From: Streptomyces gobiensis
Lineage (GTDB): Bacteria; Actinomycetota; Actinomycetes; Streptomycetales; Streptomycetaceae
Length of the DNA: 64,000 nucleotides
NCBI RefSeq assembly: GCF_021216675.1
Contig: NZ_CP086120.1
Location: 2,338,501-2,402,500 of the forward strand
Direction of reading: 5' to 3'
Shown: positions 1 to 9,440 of the stretch, in pieces
Layout of the letters: every line of letters begins with the position of its first letter
Position numbering within the stretch: position 1 is the stretch's first letter
Program-made: the position numbers and the translations under genes
The notes under the pieces: generated by a model
Databases searched by the model: none
What the model saw: the letters and a program-made list of their open reading frames with translations, nothing else
Told to the model about the DNA's origin: nothing

Positions 1-716
1 GGATCGTGGCCACCCACGGCCCGGCGCTGCGGCGGTCGGCTCAGCCGCCGGTCGCGGTGGACCTCGGCTATGGCGCGGCGCCGTGGACAGCCGTGGAGCT
101 GCTGGGACGGGTACGCCGGGCCCGCCCCGATATCCGGGTCGTGGGCATCGAGATAGACCAGGACCGGGTGGCCGCCGCGCGGCCGTACGAACGCGAAGGC
201 CTCACGTTCCGCCGGGGCGGCTTTGAGATCCCGCTCCCTGAGCGGCCCCAGCTCATCCGGGCGGCGAACGTGCTGCGGCAGTACGAGGAGGCCGAGGTGT
301 GGCCGGTCTGGCAGCGGCTGTGTGCCCGGCTGGCGCCGGGTGGCCTGCTGGTCGAGGGCACCTGCGATGAGATCGGCCGCCGCCATGTCTGGGTGGCCCT
401 TGGCCCCGAAGGCCCCCGCACGGTCACCTTCGCGGCGCGGCTCAGCGCTCTGGACCGCCCGTCCGACCTGGCTGAACGGCTTCCCAAGGCACTGATCCAC
501 CGCAACATACCCGGCGAGCGGGTGTATGACTTCCTCCGCGATTTTGACCGCGCCTGGGCAGCGGCGGCTCCCTATGCCCCGCTGAGCGCGCGGCAGCGCT
601 GGGTCCGCACCATACGGACCCTCTCCGAGGGGTGGCCGGTGGTGGACGGGGCCACCCGCTGGCGCCAGGGCGAGGTCACCGTCCGGTGGGACGCCCTGGC
701 GCCGGGGCACGGCTAG
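1..716 (+). CDS. Class I SAM-dependent methyltransferase-like protein (5' end outside window)
   Basis: The frame is open to the left edge, so the GTG at 6 is probably internal and the true start lies upstream. About 50 nt in, a glycine-rich segment (AVDLGYGAAPWTAVEL) resembles methyltransferase motif I, and VVGIEIDQDRV resembles motif II with its acidic residue. The middle (RAANVLRQYEEAEVWPVW, then LAPGGLLVEGT) fits motifs IV and VI of a Rossmann-fold methyltransferase. No substrate can be named. It ends convergently 15 nt before the next gene. The fold call is reasonable; the function is open. Confidence 0.7.
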   Translation, partial: IVATHGPALRRSAQPPVAVDLGYGAAPWTAVELLGRVRRARPDIRVVGIEIDQDRVAAARPYEREGLTFRRGGFEIPLPERPQLIRAANVLRQYEEAEVWPVWQRLCARLAPGGLLVEGTCDEIGRRHVWVALGPEGPRTVTFAARLSALDRPSDLAERLPKALIHRNIPGERVYDFLRDFDRAWAAAAPYAPLSARQRWVRTIRTLSEGWPVVDGATRWRQGEVTVRWDALAPGHG

Positions 717-731
717 CGGGTGTCTGGTGGA

Positions 732-1130
732 TCAGGCCGCCTGCGTCAGTTCCGCGCGGCCGAACAGCAGGGCGTAGCCCGGCGGGAGTTCGCCGAGCAT
801 CCGCTCCAGCAGTTCGTCACCGGCCGCGTCGGCCACCACGCTGAGCACCGAGCTGACGTCCCATCGGGCGGTGGCAGCCGTCGTGCCCTCGATACGGGCG
901 GCCACGCTGTCGACAAACTCCGAAGCGGTCAGCTGCCGGGTGGCGGGCACCTGGTCGACCAGTACCCGGGCGGCCTCCCGGGGAAGCCGCTGGGCGAGGT
1001 CCACTCGTTCCCGCCCGACCACATGGCCGCCCAGGGCGGAGAGCACGGTGCGGGTGACCCGCTCGGCCTCCGCGTGGGTGGGGTACTGCCCGTACTGGCG
1101 CACCCGGGCTACACATTCGCTCCAGCGCAT
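732..1130 (-). CDS. DUF2267 family protein
   Basis: A protein of about 132 residues matching the DUF2267 pattern: an N-terminal MRWSECVARVRQYG, a helical middle and VLSVVADAAGDELLERML near the end. The function of the family is unknown; members often sit near stress proteins, as here beside an Hsp20 gene. The frame continues to a GTG at 1157, but I prefer the ATG at 1130 because family members start near this motif and a GGGA-type ribosome site precedes it. It may be co-transcribed with the Hsp20 gene 50 nt upstream. Confidence 0.7.
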   Translation of the reverse strand: MRWSECVARVRQYGQYPTHAEAERVTRTVLSALGGHVVGRERVDLAQRLPREAARVLVDQVPATRQLTASEFVDSVAARIEGTTAATARWDVSSVLSVVADAAGDELLERMLGELPPGYALLFGRAELTQAA

Positions 1131-1180
1131 CGCTGCTTGTCCCTTCCCTTCCCTCACGAGTCCATCGCGCGGCCCCGGAA

Positions 1181-1603
1181 TCAGCCGGTGAGCTGCTTCT
1201 TGGAGCCGCCGCTGATCTGGATCTTGCGCGGCTTGGCCTCCTCGGCCACCGGGATGCGCAGTGTCAGCACACCGGCGTCGTAGGAAGCGCCGATCCGCTC
1301 GGCGTCGAGGGTGTCACCGAGGAAAAGCTGGCGGCTGAACCTGCCGGTCGGCCTCTCCGCCACGATCCGCTCGGCGCCCTCGGGGCCGGGCCAGGTGCGC
1401 TCGGCCTGGACGGTCAGCACGTTCCGCTCGATGTCGAGGTCGATGGTCTCCGGGTCGATGCCCGGCAGATCGAGGTGAACCACGACGTTCTCGCCCGAAC
1501 GGTACGCGTCCATCGGCATTCCGACGGGGCGGGCGGCGGTACCGAAGAGCTGCTCGGTGAGACGGTCGAATTCACGGAACGGGTCAGTACGCATGAGCAT
1601 CAC
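1181..1603 (-). CDS. Hsp20/alpha-crystallin small heat-shock protein
   Basis: A 140-residue ATP-independent holdase chaperone. It has a short N-terminal arm ([15 protein letters not shown]), then an alpha-crystallin domain from about residue 35 to 125 with the A-x-x-x-G-V-L motif ([13 protein letters not shown]) and a C-terminal tail with the I-x-I-like KIQI anchor. Length and layout match Streptomyces Hsp18-type proteins. The GTG start at 1603 follows AAGGAG at good spacing; an ATG comes directly after it. I looked for the RheA-type TGTCATC/GATGACA operator and did not see it, so the regulator is unknown. Confidence 0.9.
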   Translation of the reverse strand: MMLMRTDPFREFDRLTEQLFGTAARPVGMPMDAYRSGENVVVHLDLPGIDPETIDLDIERNVLTVQAERTWPGPEGAERIVAERPTGRFSRQLFLGDTLDAERIGASYDAGVLTLRIPVAEEAKPRKIQISGGSKKQLTG

Positions 1604-1654
1604 GGGTCATCTCCTTCCGTCGCGACGGTGCTGTGTGACGCCCTACGACCATTT

Positions 1655-1683
1655 CTATACAACAGAAGAAGAAAAATTGACAA
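1655..1683 (-). promoter_or_regulatory. Predicted promoter of the Hsp20 gene
   Basis: On the minus strand TTGTCA and GTATAG are separated by 17 nt, in an unusually AT-rich stretch about 50 nt before the Hsp20 start. This fits a vegetative sigma-factor promoter. It is a sequence match only. Confidence 0.5.
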
Positions 1684-1713
1684 GACCCAGCTCAACGTGG
1701 CGGAAAAGCCAGC

Positions 1714-2142
1714 TCAGACCCGGTCCAACGCCGCCAGTGCCGCGTCGATCAGTGGCCGGTCCCGGTCGTGGGTGAGGTGCCGCCGGGCTGCCGACGGCGG
1801 CAGCCACAGCAGCCGGTCGACTTCCTCGTTCGGCTCGAAGGAGCCCCCGGTCGCCTGCGCCGCCCAGTAGTGGACCTCCTTGCGCAGGCCCTTCGCGAGA
1901 TAGTGCGCCGTGGGCAGCCGCGCCCCCAGCACACACTCCATGCCGGTCTCCTCCCGCACCTCCCGCACCGCCGCCCGCGACGGCTCCTCGCCGCCCTTCA
2001 GCTTGCCCTTGGGGTGTGACCAGTCGTCGTACTTCGGCCGGTGCACCAGCGCGATCTCAATCGCGCCGTCGTAGGGCGAGCGCCGCCACAGCACACAGCC
2101 CGCGGCCTGTACCGGCTGCGTCGGCTGTATCGGCTCAGCCAT
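1714..2142 (-). CDS. NUDIX hydrolase
   Basis: A 142-residue NUDIX protein. The Nudix box begins at GKLKGGEEPSRAAVREVREE and continues TGM, matching G-x5-E-x7-REUxEExG-U. It would hydrolyse a nucleoside diphosphate linked to another group. The RPKYDDWSHPKGK start resembles the MutT/Ap(n)A-hydrolase subgroup found beside CHAD and ppk genes in actinomycetes, so a diadenosine polyphosphate or inositol polyphosphate substrate is possible. The ATG at 2142 lies inside the end of the CHAD gene (8-nt overlap) behind GGGAGG, which indicates translational coupling in a ppk-CHAD-NUDIX operon. Confidence 0.88.
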   Translation of the reverse strand: MAEPIQPTQPVQAAGCVLWRRSPYDGAIEIALVHRPKYDDWSHPKGKLKGGEEPSRAAVREVREETGMECVLGARLPTAHYLAKGLRKEVHYWAAQATGGSFEPNEEVDRLLWLPPSAARRHLTHDRDRPLIDAALAALDRV

Positions 2143-3193
2143 GAGCTGCCTCCCCTCTCGGATGCCAGATACGGCAGAAGGCGAGGCGGGCGGCCTCGAC
2201 CTCATGCCGCTGGTCGGCGTGGAGCACGCCGAGCGCATAGGCGGTGGCGGGGGCGATACGGGGCGTACGACCGGCCGCGGCGGCAGCGGCGGCGGCCCCG
2301 GCCGCGTCCCGGTGCCGGTTGAGGTGGTGGCTGGCCAGGACGAGCGCTGTGCTGTCTCCGCCGGCCGCGCCCAGCGCCTCCTGCGCGTAGCGGACCAGCC
2401 GTACCAGGCGACGTACCTGGTGCCAGGCGGTGTCGTGCCCTCCCTCCGTGGTATGCCGCTCCTCCGCTGCGGCGAGGGTGTGGGCCAGCGCGCCGGGTCC
2501 GAGCGGCAGCGCGTCAACGGACTCGATGAGGCAGCGATGGGCGAGCTCGGCCAGCGGCCGCATGACCGCGCTCGCGGGCCGCTCGGCGGCCTTCGCGTCC
2601 ACCGGTGCCTCCGAGGCCAGCACCGCGACGCCATCCGCGACGGCGTGAAAGCGGGCGGAGCCGAGTGCCCGCAGCGCGGCGGAGTGTGCCCGGGTACGGG
2701 AGAGGGTGAGCTGCCGTTCCAGCAGGGCGCCCGCCCGTGCGGCGCCGATCCCGGAGTCCTGTCCGGAGCCGTGCCCGTCGGCGGGCGCGGAGAGCCGGTG
2801 CAGCGCGGCCAGCAGCCGGCTGAGCCGGGCCGCGTAGGCGTACTCCCGGGCGAGGAGCCCGGACAGCCAGCCCAGCTCCGCGCTGAACCGTTCGGCCCAG
2901 TCGGCGTCCAGCAGCGGCCGGAACGTATGCAGAGTCCCGTTGATCCGGCGGGCGGCACGGCGCAGCACCCGGATCGCCTCGGTCGCCTCAGCCGCGGTGT
3001 CCGCGCTGCCCGCGTTCTCGTCATGCAGCCGCAGACTGCGCAGGAGCTCGGCGGCCTGCCCGTTGAGATATCCGGCCAGCGCCTCTCCGGCCGTGACCCG
3101 TGTCATGGCCATCCGCTCCGATCCGGGCCCGGAGGCCAACGGCACGGGCAAGCGGTCGGTGCGACCTGCCGTCAGGTCATGTCGTGGGACCAC
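2135..3193 (-). CDS. CHAD domain protein
   Basis: A 352-residue, almost entirely helical protein, rich in His, Arg and Lys in the pattern of CHAD domains ([53 protein letters not shown]). CHAD domains bind polyphosphate, which fits its position directly after polyphosphate kinase. The start is a GTG inside the end of ppk (17-nt overlap) with AGGAGG seven bases upstream; ATGs at residues 28 and 30 are weaker alternatives. I infer a polyphosphate-binding partner of Ppk; no enzymatic motif is visible. Confidence 0.85.
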   Translation of the reverse strand: MVPRHDLTAGRTDRLPVPLASGPGSERMAMTRVTAGEALAGYLNGQAAELLRSLRLHDENAGSADTAAEATEAIRVLRRAARRINGTLHTFRPLLDADWAERFSAELGWLSGLLAREYAYAARLSRLLAALHRLSAPADGHGSGQDSGIGAARAGALLERQLTLSRTRAHSAALRALGSARFHAVADGVAVLASEAPVDAKAAERPASAVMRPLAELAHRCLIESVDALPLGPGALAHTLAAAEERHTTEGGHDTAWHQVRRLVRLVRYAQEALGAAGGDSTALVLASHHLNRHRDAAGAAAAAAAAGRTPRIAPATAYALGVLHADQRHEVEAARLAFCRIWHPRGEAAHG

Positions 3194-5414
3194 GTCGGCG
3201 CCTCCTGGCGTCGATGAGCGTTTCCTGAACGTTCCGCAGGGGCTGCCCGTCGGCGTCGACGGAGTGCCGGGTCCAGTCGCCGTCCGGACCGAGGTGCCAG
3301 GAGGCGGTGGAGTCAGACATACCGGTCTCCAGCAGTCTGTCCAGGGCCGCCCGGTGTCCGGGGTCGGCGACCCGTACCAGCGCCTCGATCCGGCGGTCGA
3401 GATTGCGGTGCATCAGGTCGGCGCTGCCGATCCACACCTCCGGATCGCCGCCGCCCCCGAAGGCGAAGATCCGCGAGTGCTCCAGAAAGCGTCCCAGAAT
3501 GCTGCGCACCCGGATGTTCTCGCTGAGCCCCGCGACGCCGGGCCGCACCGCGCAGATGCCGCGCACCCAGATATCGACCGGCACCCCGGCCTGGGAGGCG
3601 CGGTAGAGCGCGTCGATGACGGTCTCGTCGACGATCGAGTTGGCCTTGATACGGATGTAGGCGGGCCGTCCGGCGCGGTGGTGGGTGATCTCCTTGGCGA
3701 TCCGGGAGACCAGACCATCGCGCAGTGACCTGGGGGCGACCAGCAGCCGCCGGTAGGTCGCGCGCCGGGAGTAGCCGGAGAGCCGGTTGAAGAGGTCGGA
3801 GAGGTCCGCGCCGACTTGCTGGTCGGCGGTGAGCAGGCCCAGGTCCTCGTAGAGTCTGGCTGTCTTGGGGTGGTAGTTCCCCGTCCCCACATGGGCGTAG
3901 CGCCGCAGCTGGTCGCCCTCCTGCCGGACCACCAGCGACAGCTTGCAGTGAGTCTTCAGACCGACCAGGCCGTAGACGACATGGCAGCCGGACTCCTCCA
4001 GTTTGCGGGCCCATTTGATGTTGGCCTGCTCATCAAAGCGGGCCTTGATCTCCACCAGGACGAGGACCTGTTTGCCGGACTCGGCGGCGTCTATGAGCGC
4101 GTCGACGATCGGTGAGGTCTCCGAGGTGCGGTAGAGCGTCTGCTTGATCGCCAGCACATCGGGGTCGGCGGCCGCCTGCTCCAGAAAGGCCTGGACGGAG
4201 GTGGAGAAGGAGTCATACGGGTGGTGCAGCAGTACGTCCCGTTCGCGCAGCGCGGCGAACACATCGGGCGCGGAGGCGGATTCCACCTCGGCGAGATCCC
4301 GGTGGGTCCCGGCGACGAATTTCGGATATTTCAGCTCGGGCCGGTCCACCTTGGAGAAGATTCCGGCCAGCCCGCTGAGGTCGAGCGGACCCGGCAGCGG
4401 ATAAACCTCGGAATCGCTGACCTTCAGCTCCCGTACCAGCAGGTCGAGCACATAGGGGTCAATGGTCTCCTCGACCTCAAGCCGCACCGGCGGGCCGAAG
4501 CGGCGCCGCATCAGCTCCTTCTCCAGCGCCTGGAGCAGATTCTCGGCGTCGTCCTCCTCGACCTCCAGGTCCTCATTCCGGGTCACCCGGAACATATGGT
4601 GCGCCAGCACTTCCATCCCGGGGAACAGCTCCTCCAGGTGGGCCGCGATGACGTCCTCCAGCGGCACATACCGTTGCGGGGAAGCCTCCAGAAAGCGGGA
4701 GAGCAGCGGCGGCACCTTCACTCGCGCGAAGTGATTATGACCGCTGACAGGGTTCCGTACGACCACCGCGAGATTGAGCGAGAGACCGGAGATATACGGG
4801 AAGGGGTGTGCCGGATCCACAGCCAGCGGCGTCAGCACCGGGTAGATCTGCTGGCGGAAGAGGGTGAAGAGCCGGGCCTGCTCCTTCTCGGTGAGATCGG
4901 GCCAGCGGATCAAATGAATGCCCTGGTCGGACAGGGCAGGGGCGACGTCCTGCTGATAGCAGGCGGCATGCCGCGCCATCAGCTCGCGGGACCGGGTCCA
5001 GATCAGGTCCAGCATCTCACGGGGCTGCAGCCCGGAGGCCGACCGGGTGGCGACTCCGGTGGCGATTCGGCGCTTGAGCCCGGCGACCCGGACCATGAAG
5101 AACTCATCCAGATTGCTTGCGAAAATTGCCAGGAAATTCGCTCGTTCCAGGAGCGGTGTGGCCGGGTCCTCGGCCAGCTCCAGCACCCGCTCATTAAAGC
5201 CGAGCCAGCTGCGCTCACGGTCCAGGAATCGATCCTGGGGCAGATCGCCCCCGGGCTCCCCCTCGTATGCGTCCGGGTCCGAGTCGAGGTCCGGGTCCAG
5301 GCCGGGCGAGGACACGGCGACGGCCTGTGGCCGGGACGCGGCGATCGATCCCACGGACGGCTGACTGGTCCGGCTCGACCGCGCGGGCTGGAAAGGCTGT
5401 GCGGGCTGGCTCAT
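3177..5414 (-). CDS. ppk: Polyphosphate kinase (RNA degradosome-type Ppk1)
   Basis: Makes inorganic polyphosphate from ATP reversibly, via a phosphohistidine. From the chosen ATG at 5414 it is 745 residues. After a low-complexity N-terminus come the N domain ([19 protein letters not shown]), the head domain and two phospholipase-D-like C domains. The catalytic His region is [13 protein letters not shown], and FLEHSRIF carries the second conserved His. The frame runs on to 5561, but the extra 49 residues are unlike Ppk and the ATG before SQPAQPF is better placed. First gene of the ppk-CHAD-NUDIX operon. PhoP control is known in Streptomyces, but I found no convincing PHO box. Confidence 0.95.
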   Translation of the reverse strand: MSQPAQPFQPARSSRTSQPSVGSIAASRPQAVAVSSPGLDPDLDSDPDAYEGEPGGDLPQDRFLDRERSWLGFNERVLELAEDPATPLLERANFLAIFASNLDEFFMVRVAGLKRRIATGVATRSASGLQPREMLDLIWTRSRELMARHAACYQQDVAPALSDQGIHLIRWPDLTEKEQARLFTLFRQQIYPVLTPLAVDPAHPFPYISGLSLNLAVVVRNPVSGHNHFARVKVPPLLSRFLEASPQRYVPLEDVIAAHLEELFPGMEVLAHHMFRVTRNEDLEVEEDDAENLLQALEKELMRRRFGPPVRLEVEETIDPYVLDLLVRELKVSDSEVYPLPGPLDLSGLAGIFSKVDRPELKYPKFVAGTHRDLAEVESASAPDVFAALRERDVLLHHPYDSFSTSVQAFLEQAAADPDVLAIKQTLYRTSETSPIVDALIDAAESGKQVLVLVEIKARFDEQANIKWARKLEESGCHVVYGLVGLKTHCKLSLVVRQEGDQLRRYAHVGTGNYHPKTARLYEDLGLLTADQQVGADLSDLFNRLSGYSRRATYRRLLVAPRSLRDGLVSRIAKEITHHRAGRPAYIRIKANSIVDETVIDALYRASQAGVPVDIWVRGICAVRPGVAGLSENIRVRSILGRFLEHSRIFAFGGGGDPEVWIGSADLMHRNLDRRIEALVRVADPGHRAALDRLLETGMSDSTASWHLGPDGDWTRHSVDADGQPLRNVQETLIDARRRRRGPTT

Positions 5415-6037
5415 CCCTCTATTCTTCCGCGCTTTCGGCACGGCGGGCTCGTCGACGTTGGGGGCCGCGTGAAGCCGCCGATTCGGCGCGTTTGGCACAG
5501 CGGGCTGCATTCCGCGATATTCGCAATCAAGGTTGAATCGCCGGTTACGCAGACATGGCACCTTCCCTAACGACGCCCCGCGCCCCTTCTTCGGCGCGCC
5601 TGCGCCGCAGCGACATCAGTCGCTGCCGCGACGGGCCGTCCGGCGGAGGGAGTTCCCCTAACCCGGCCCCTTCCCGAAACTGGGGGCTGCCGCCCCCAGG
5701 CCCCCACACCCAGTTGTGGGCACTCGCAGCCCCGCGAGGGGCGTAGGCCCACCCTGCTACGCAACCACCCACCCACACCAGCCACGACGCTCCGGCCAAC
5801 CCCGCAACGGAGCTCGCGACGCTTGGTGGGCACAACCCGGCCACCGGCCCGCACCGGCAAACCCCGGGGCCCCGGGGCGCAAACCCCGGGGCCCGGGGCG
5901 CAAACCCCGGGGCCCCGGGGCGCAAGCCCCGGTTCCGGGAAGGGGCGGGATACGGGGAACCCCACCACGGCACCCCGGCAGCCTGGCGGAGCCCCGCCGC
6001 GCAGCGGGGGCGCGAATCGGCGCGGCCGGGCCAGTCG
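5415..6037. repeat. GC-rich intergenic repeat region (dispersed-repeat copy A)
   Basis: This 623-nt space between the ppk start and the mshD end holds no convincing gene. At 5858-5922 there are three near-identical units of about 22 bp built on CAAACCCCGGGGCCCCGGGG, with a degenerate fourth. Around 5711-5800 it shares the TGGGCACTCGCAGCCCCGCG motif with 13.5 kb and 47.2 kb, and a stretch that reappears inverted near 50.84 kb. The ppk promoter should lie at its left end. Frames here are repeat-derived shadows. Confidence 0.7.
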
Positions 6038-6946
6038 CTAGCCCTCCGTGCGGTACATGAGGTCGACCTCATACGTACGGAAACCAAGCCGCTCGTACAC
6101 ACCCACAGCGGCCCCGTTATCCGCGTCCACGTAAAGCATCGCAGTCGGCACCCCCCGCTCCACGGCCAAGTACCGCAGCCCGATCGTGGTGAGCGCCTTG
6201 CCGAGGCCGCTGCCCTGCGCCTCCGGCGTCACGCCCAGCACATAGACCTCGCCCAGCCCCTCCCGGGCGTGGACCTTCGTCCAGTGGAAGCCGACGATCT
6301 CATCCCGGCGCACCGCGAGGAAGAAGCCCGCCGGGTCGAACCACTCCTCGGCCTTACGGGCGTCCAGGTCACGCTGGACCAGCGAGCCCTGCTCGGGATG
6401 GTGGGCGAACGCGGCGGCATTGGCGGCGAGCCAGGCCGCGTCGTCCTTGCCGGGCACAAAGGTCCGTACGGTCACCCCCTCGGGCAGCACCGGTTCGCCC
6501 AGAGCAGTCGTGGTGTGGCCTTCGGCCAGCCGCATCCGCATCTGCCGCAGCTCCCGGAACAGCGTCATACCCAGCACCTGCGCCAGATGGCGGGCGGCAG
6601 CGTGGCCGCCATGGGCCCACACCCGCAACCGCCTCCCGGAGGTGTCCAGCAGTGCCTGGCCCAGGGCCCGGCCGTACCCCTTGCCGCGGTGCGCGGGGTG
6701 CACCACGAGTTCCCCGGCCGGGGCCTCCACCGGATCGGTGTCCTCCAGCTGGCCGTATCCGACCAGCTCGCCCCCGGACCGTACGAAGCAGTGAGTGACG
6801 CCTTCCCGGCGCCCCCCGCGTAGTTGAAGCCGCCCCTGCTCGGATACGGCGGACTGGCCGTCCACTCGGGCCGCCGACTCGATCAGCGCCAGCGTCTCCT
6901 GGACAACGTCATCCGGCACCTGGTCCACAACCACCACGTCATTCAT
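6038..6946 (-). CDS. mshD: Mycothiol synthase (acetyl-CoA:Cys-GlcN-Ins N-acetyltransferase)
   Basis: Catalyses the last step of mycothiol synthesis by acetylating cysteinyl-glucosaminyl-inositol. At 302 residues it has the two tandem GNAT domains typical of MshD. The N-terminal one carries VVHPAHRGKGYGRALGQALL; the active C-terminal one carries VYVLGVTPEAQGSGLGKAL, with a C-terminal LYVDADNGAAVGVYERLGF. The ATG at 6946 gives the family N-terminus (MNDVVVVDQ); the frame continues seven codons further. It is transcribed divergently from the nucleotidase gene. Confidence 0.93.
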   Translation of the reverse strand: MNDVVVVDQVPDDVVQETLALIESAARVDGQSAVSEQGRLQLRGGRREGVTHCFVRSGGELVGYGQLEDTDPVEAPAGELVVHPAHRGKGYGRALGQALLDTSGRRLRVWAHGGHAAARHLAQVLGMTLFRELRQMRMRLAEGHTTTALGEPVLPEGVTVRTFVPGKDDAAWLAANAAAFAHHPEQGSLVQRDLDARKAEEWFDPAGFFLAVRRDEIVGFHWTKVHAREGLGEVYVLGVTPEAQGSGLGKALTTIGLRYLAVERGVPTAMLYVDADNGAAVGVYERLGFRTYEVDLMYRTEG

Positions 6947-7085
6947 GAAAGCGAGCCTACGACTCACCGAGTCGAAACCGACTGGTTACCTTCGCCCTCC
7001 TGACACGCTACGCGCGTTGACCATAGGCTGCCGTCAGCCTCACCCGTATCAACTCACCGCTCTCATAAGGCATAAGGGGACAGAA

Positions 7086-8894
7086 ATGCCCGCTCGCCGC
7101 ACACGGCGACTGAGCCGCAGACTCGCCGTCGCTACGGCCGGACTGGCGACGGCCGTCGCCCTCGGGGCCGCCGCCATACCCGCAGCTCAGGCCGCGCCGG
7201 AGGCCACGCCAGCAAGCGCCGCTCCCGTCAAGGGCGGGCGGACCGTCGATCTCCAAGTGCTCGCCATCAATGACTTCCACGGCGCCCTGGAGACCCCGGC
7301 CGGCTCCGGCGGCCAGGTGGTCCATGAGCACAAGGACGGCACCACCGAGCGGATCGACGCCGGTGGCGTGGAGTATCTGGCCACCGCACTGCGGCAGGCG
7401 CGGCAGGGCACCAGCCGCTCGGTCACCGTCGCCGCGGGTGACATGGTCGGCGCCAGCCCGCTGCTCTCCGGGCTCTTCCACGATGAGCCCACCATCGAGG
7501 CGCTGAACACCCTCGGCATGGATGTCGTCGGCGTCGGCAACCATGAGTTCGACGAGGGTGCCAAGGAGCTGCTGCGTAAGCAGCGGGGCGGCTGCCACCC
7601 CGAGGACGGCTGCTATGTCGACGGCCGCACCTTCGAGGGCGCCGACTTCCCGATCCTCGCCGCCAATGTGGTGCATGAGCAGACCAGGAAGCCGCTGCTC
7701 GCCCCGTACACCATCAAGAAGATGAAGGGCGTCAAGGTCGGCTTTATCGGGGTGACGCTGGAAGGCACCGCCAATATCGTCGCGCCCGGCGGTGTCAAGG
7801 GGCTGAAGTTCCTCGATGAGAGCAAGACGATCAACAAGTACACCAAGGAGCTCAAGAGGAAGGGCGTCAACGCCGTCATCGCCCTGATCCACGAGGGCGG
7901 TTACCCGGCCTCACAGGCGTACAACCACGACTGCGACGCCGATGGTGCCGGGCTCTCCGGGCCGATCGTGGACATCGCCAGGAAGACCGACGCGGGTGTG
8001 GACGCCCTGATCACCGGGCACACCCACCAGCCGTACGTCTGCACCATCCCGGACCCCAAGGGCAATGACCGCCTGGTCACCTCCGCGGCGTCCAACGGCC
8101 GGCTCTTCACCGAGCTGAACATGGCCTATGACCGCAAGAGCAAGGATGTCGTCCGTACCTCCGTCGAAGGCACCAACCGCGTCGTACACCGCGAGCAGAA
8201 CAAGGCCGCGGATCTCACCGATCTGATCGGCTACTGGGACAAGCTGGCCGCGCCCGTCGCGAAGCGGCCCATCGGCTGGATCGCCGAGGACATCACCACC
8301 GACCGGACCGCTCCCGAGTCACCGCTCGGCGATGTGATCGCCGACGCCCAACTGGCCCACGCCAAGGGCGAGGACGACAGGGCCGAGCTGGCCTTGATGA
8401 ACCCGGGCGGCATCCGCACCGATCTGGTCCACGCGGCCTCGGGGAACGAGGGCGACGGTGTGGTCACCTACGCCGAGGGCTTCTCGGTCCAGCCCTTCTC
8501 CAATACGGTCAATCTCGCCGACCTCACCGGTGCGCAGCTCCTCCAGATCCTGCGCGAACAGGTCAGCGGCGCCAACGCGGACGCCCCGAAGGTCCTCCAG
8601 GTCTCGGCGGGCTTCAGCTACACCCTCGACCTCACCCAGTCCGGTGCCGACCGGATCGTCGCGGACTCCATCGAGCTGAACGGCGAGCCGCTGGACCTTT
8701 CCCGCACATACCGGGTCGCCATGAACTCCTTCCTGGCGGGCGGCGGCGATGGCTTCCCGACCTTCGCCGAGGGCAAGAACCCGCATGTCGGCGGGAACGA
8801 CCTGGCGGCACTGGAGGAGTACCTCACGGCCAACTCCAGCGCGCAGTCCCCGCTGAAGGCCCCGGCGGCAGACCGCATCACGGTCATCCGCTGA
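7086..8894 (+). CDS. Secreted 5'-nucleotidase / bifunctional metallophosphatase
   Basis: Extracellular UshA/YfkN-type enzyme that dephosphorylates nucleotides. The 602-residue protein begins with a twin-arginine-rich signal peptide (RRTRRLSRRLAVATAG, hydrophobic core, A-x-A site near residue 38). A calcineurin-like domain follows with metal motifs NDFHG, GDMVG, GNHEFDEG and GHTHQPY. The C-terminal 5'-nucleotidase domain shows NPGGIRTDL and the substrate loop MNSFLAGGGDGF. The chosen ATG follows AAGGGG; upstream in-frame codons are not needed. Export may be by Sec or Tat. A strong hairpin terminator follows. Confidence 0.92.
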   Translation: MPARRTRRLSRRLAVATAGLATAVALGAAAIPAAQAAPEATPASAAPVKGGRTVDLQVLAINDFHGALETPAGSGGQVVHEHKDGTTERIDAGGVEYLATALRQARQGTSRSVTVAAGDMVGASPLLSGLFHDEPTIEALNTLGMDVVGVGNHEFDEGAKELLRKQRGGCHPEDGCYVDGRTFEGADFPILAANVVHEQTRKPLLAPYTIKKMKGVKVGFIGVTLEGTANIVAPGGVKGLKFLDESKTINKYTKELKRKGVNAVIALIHEGGYPASQAYNHDCDADGAGLSGPIVDIARKTDAGVDALITGHTHQPYVCTIPDPKGNDRLVTSAASNGRLFTELNMAYDRKSKDVVRTSVEGTNRVVHREQNKAADLTDLIGYWDKLAAPVAKRPIGWIAEDITTDRTAPESPLGDVIADAQLAHAKGEDDRAELALMNPGGIRTDLVHAASGNEGDGVVTYAEGFSVQPFSNTVNLADLTGAQLLQILREQVSGANADAPKVLQVSAGFSYTLDLTQSGADRIVADSIELNGEPLDLSRTYRVAMNSFLAGGGDGFPTFAEGKNPHVGGNDLAALEEYLTANSSAQSPLKAPAADRITVIR

Positions 8895-8910
8895 CCGCCC
8901 ACCCAGCGCC

Positions 8911-8942
8911 AGGGGCGCCCCCCACACGTGGGGGGCGCCCCT
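8911..8942 (+). terminator. Rho-independent-type hairpin after the nucleotidase gene
   Basis: A perfect 14-bp stem, AGGGGCGCCCCCCA, closes on a CACG loop and ends 48 nt after the stop codon. No U-tract follows, as is usual in streptomycetes. Confidence 0.8.
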
Positions 8943-8950
8943 GCCCCCTA

Positions 8951-8980
8951 CTTAAACCGGAGTTGAAGTCAAGCTAGTGT
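8951..8980 (+). promoter_or_regulatory. SoxR box and leaderless soxR promoter
   Basis: CTTAAAC-CGGA-GTTGAAG (8951-8968) is an 18-bp near-palindrome of the type bound by SoxR-class MerR regulators. A -10-like TAGTGT lies at 8975-8980, seven bases before the soxR ATG. The box sits in the spacer region where MerR proteins act, so I infer autoregulation and a leaderless transcript. Confidence 0.6.
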
Positions 8981-8987
8981 GGCGCAC

Positions 8988-9440
8988 ATGCCACCTGTCT
9001 CCTGGAAGACCCATGAGCTCACCATCGGTGAACTGGCCGAGCGCAGCGGCGTCGCCACCTCCGCGCTCCGTTTCTACGAACGCAACGAGCTCATTCACAG
9101 CCGCCGCACCTCCGGCAATCAGCGCCGCTTCCCCCGGGACACGCTCCGCCGCGTAGCCTTCATCCGGGCCTCCCAGCGGGTGGGTATCTCGCTGGAGGAC
9201 ATCCGCGCGGTACTGGCCCTGCTCCCGGAGAACCGCACCCCCACCCGGGAGGACTGGGCGCGTGTCTCGGAGTGCTGGCGCTCGGACCTCAACAGCCGTA
9301 TCAAACACCTGGAAGAACTCCGCGACCATCTCACCGACTGCATCGGCTGCGGCTGTCTCTCCCTCGACCGCTGCGCCCTGGCCAACCCCCAGGATGTCGC
9401 CGCCGAACACGGCCCCGGCCCGCTCCGCCTCAACGCCTAG
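8988..9440 (+). CDS. soxR: Redox-sensitive MerR-family regulator SoxR
   Basis: A [2Fe-2S] regulator activated by redox-cycling compounds. The 150-residue protein has the MerR winged helix (LTIGELAERSGVATSALRFYE), a dimerisation helix, and the SoxR iron-sulphur loop CIGCGCLSLDRC (C-x2-C-x-C-x5-C). I chose the ATG at 8988 over the GTG at 8979 because a TANNNT box precedes it by seven bases. The stop codon TAG uses the first base of the adjoining insertion sequence, so the protein is unchanged by the insertion. The target exporters are not in this window. Confidence 0.93.
   Translation: MPPVSWKTHELTIGELAERSGVATSALRFYERNELIHSRRTSGNQRRFPRDTLRRVAFIRASQRVGISLEDIRAVLALLPENRTPTREDWARVSECWRSDLNSRIKHLEELRDHLTDCIGCGCLSLDRCALANPQDVAAEHGPGPLRLNA

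Noticed and set aside
1714-3024. 436-residue frame joining CHAD shadow to the NUDIX protein
   Set aside because: The first two thirds are an out-of-frame reading of the CHAD gene; the NUDIX gene starts at 2142 with its own ribosome site.
4221-5570. 449-residue frame opposite ppk
   Set aside because: Shadow of ppk; the protein has no family features and the ppk motifs are unmistakable.
5415-5600. PHO box before ppk
   Set aside because: PhoP control is expected in Streptomyces, but no pair of GTTCACC-like direct repeats could be found by eye.
5858-5934. Short spaced repeats that might suggest a CRISPR array
   Set aside because: Units are directly adjacent, GC-only and without unique spacers; no cas gene is present.
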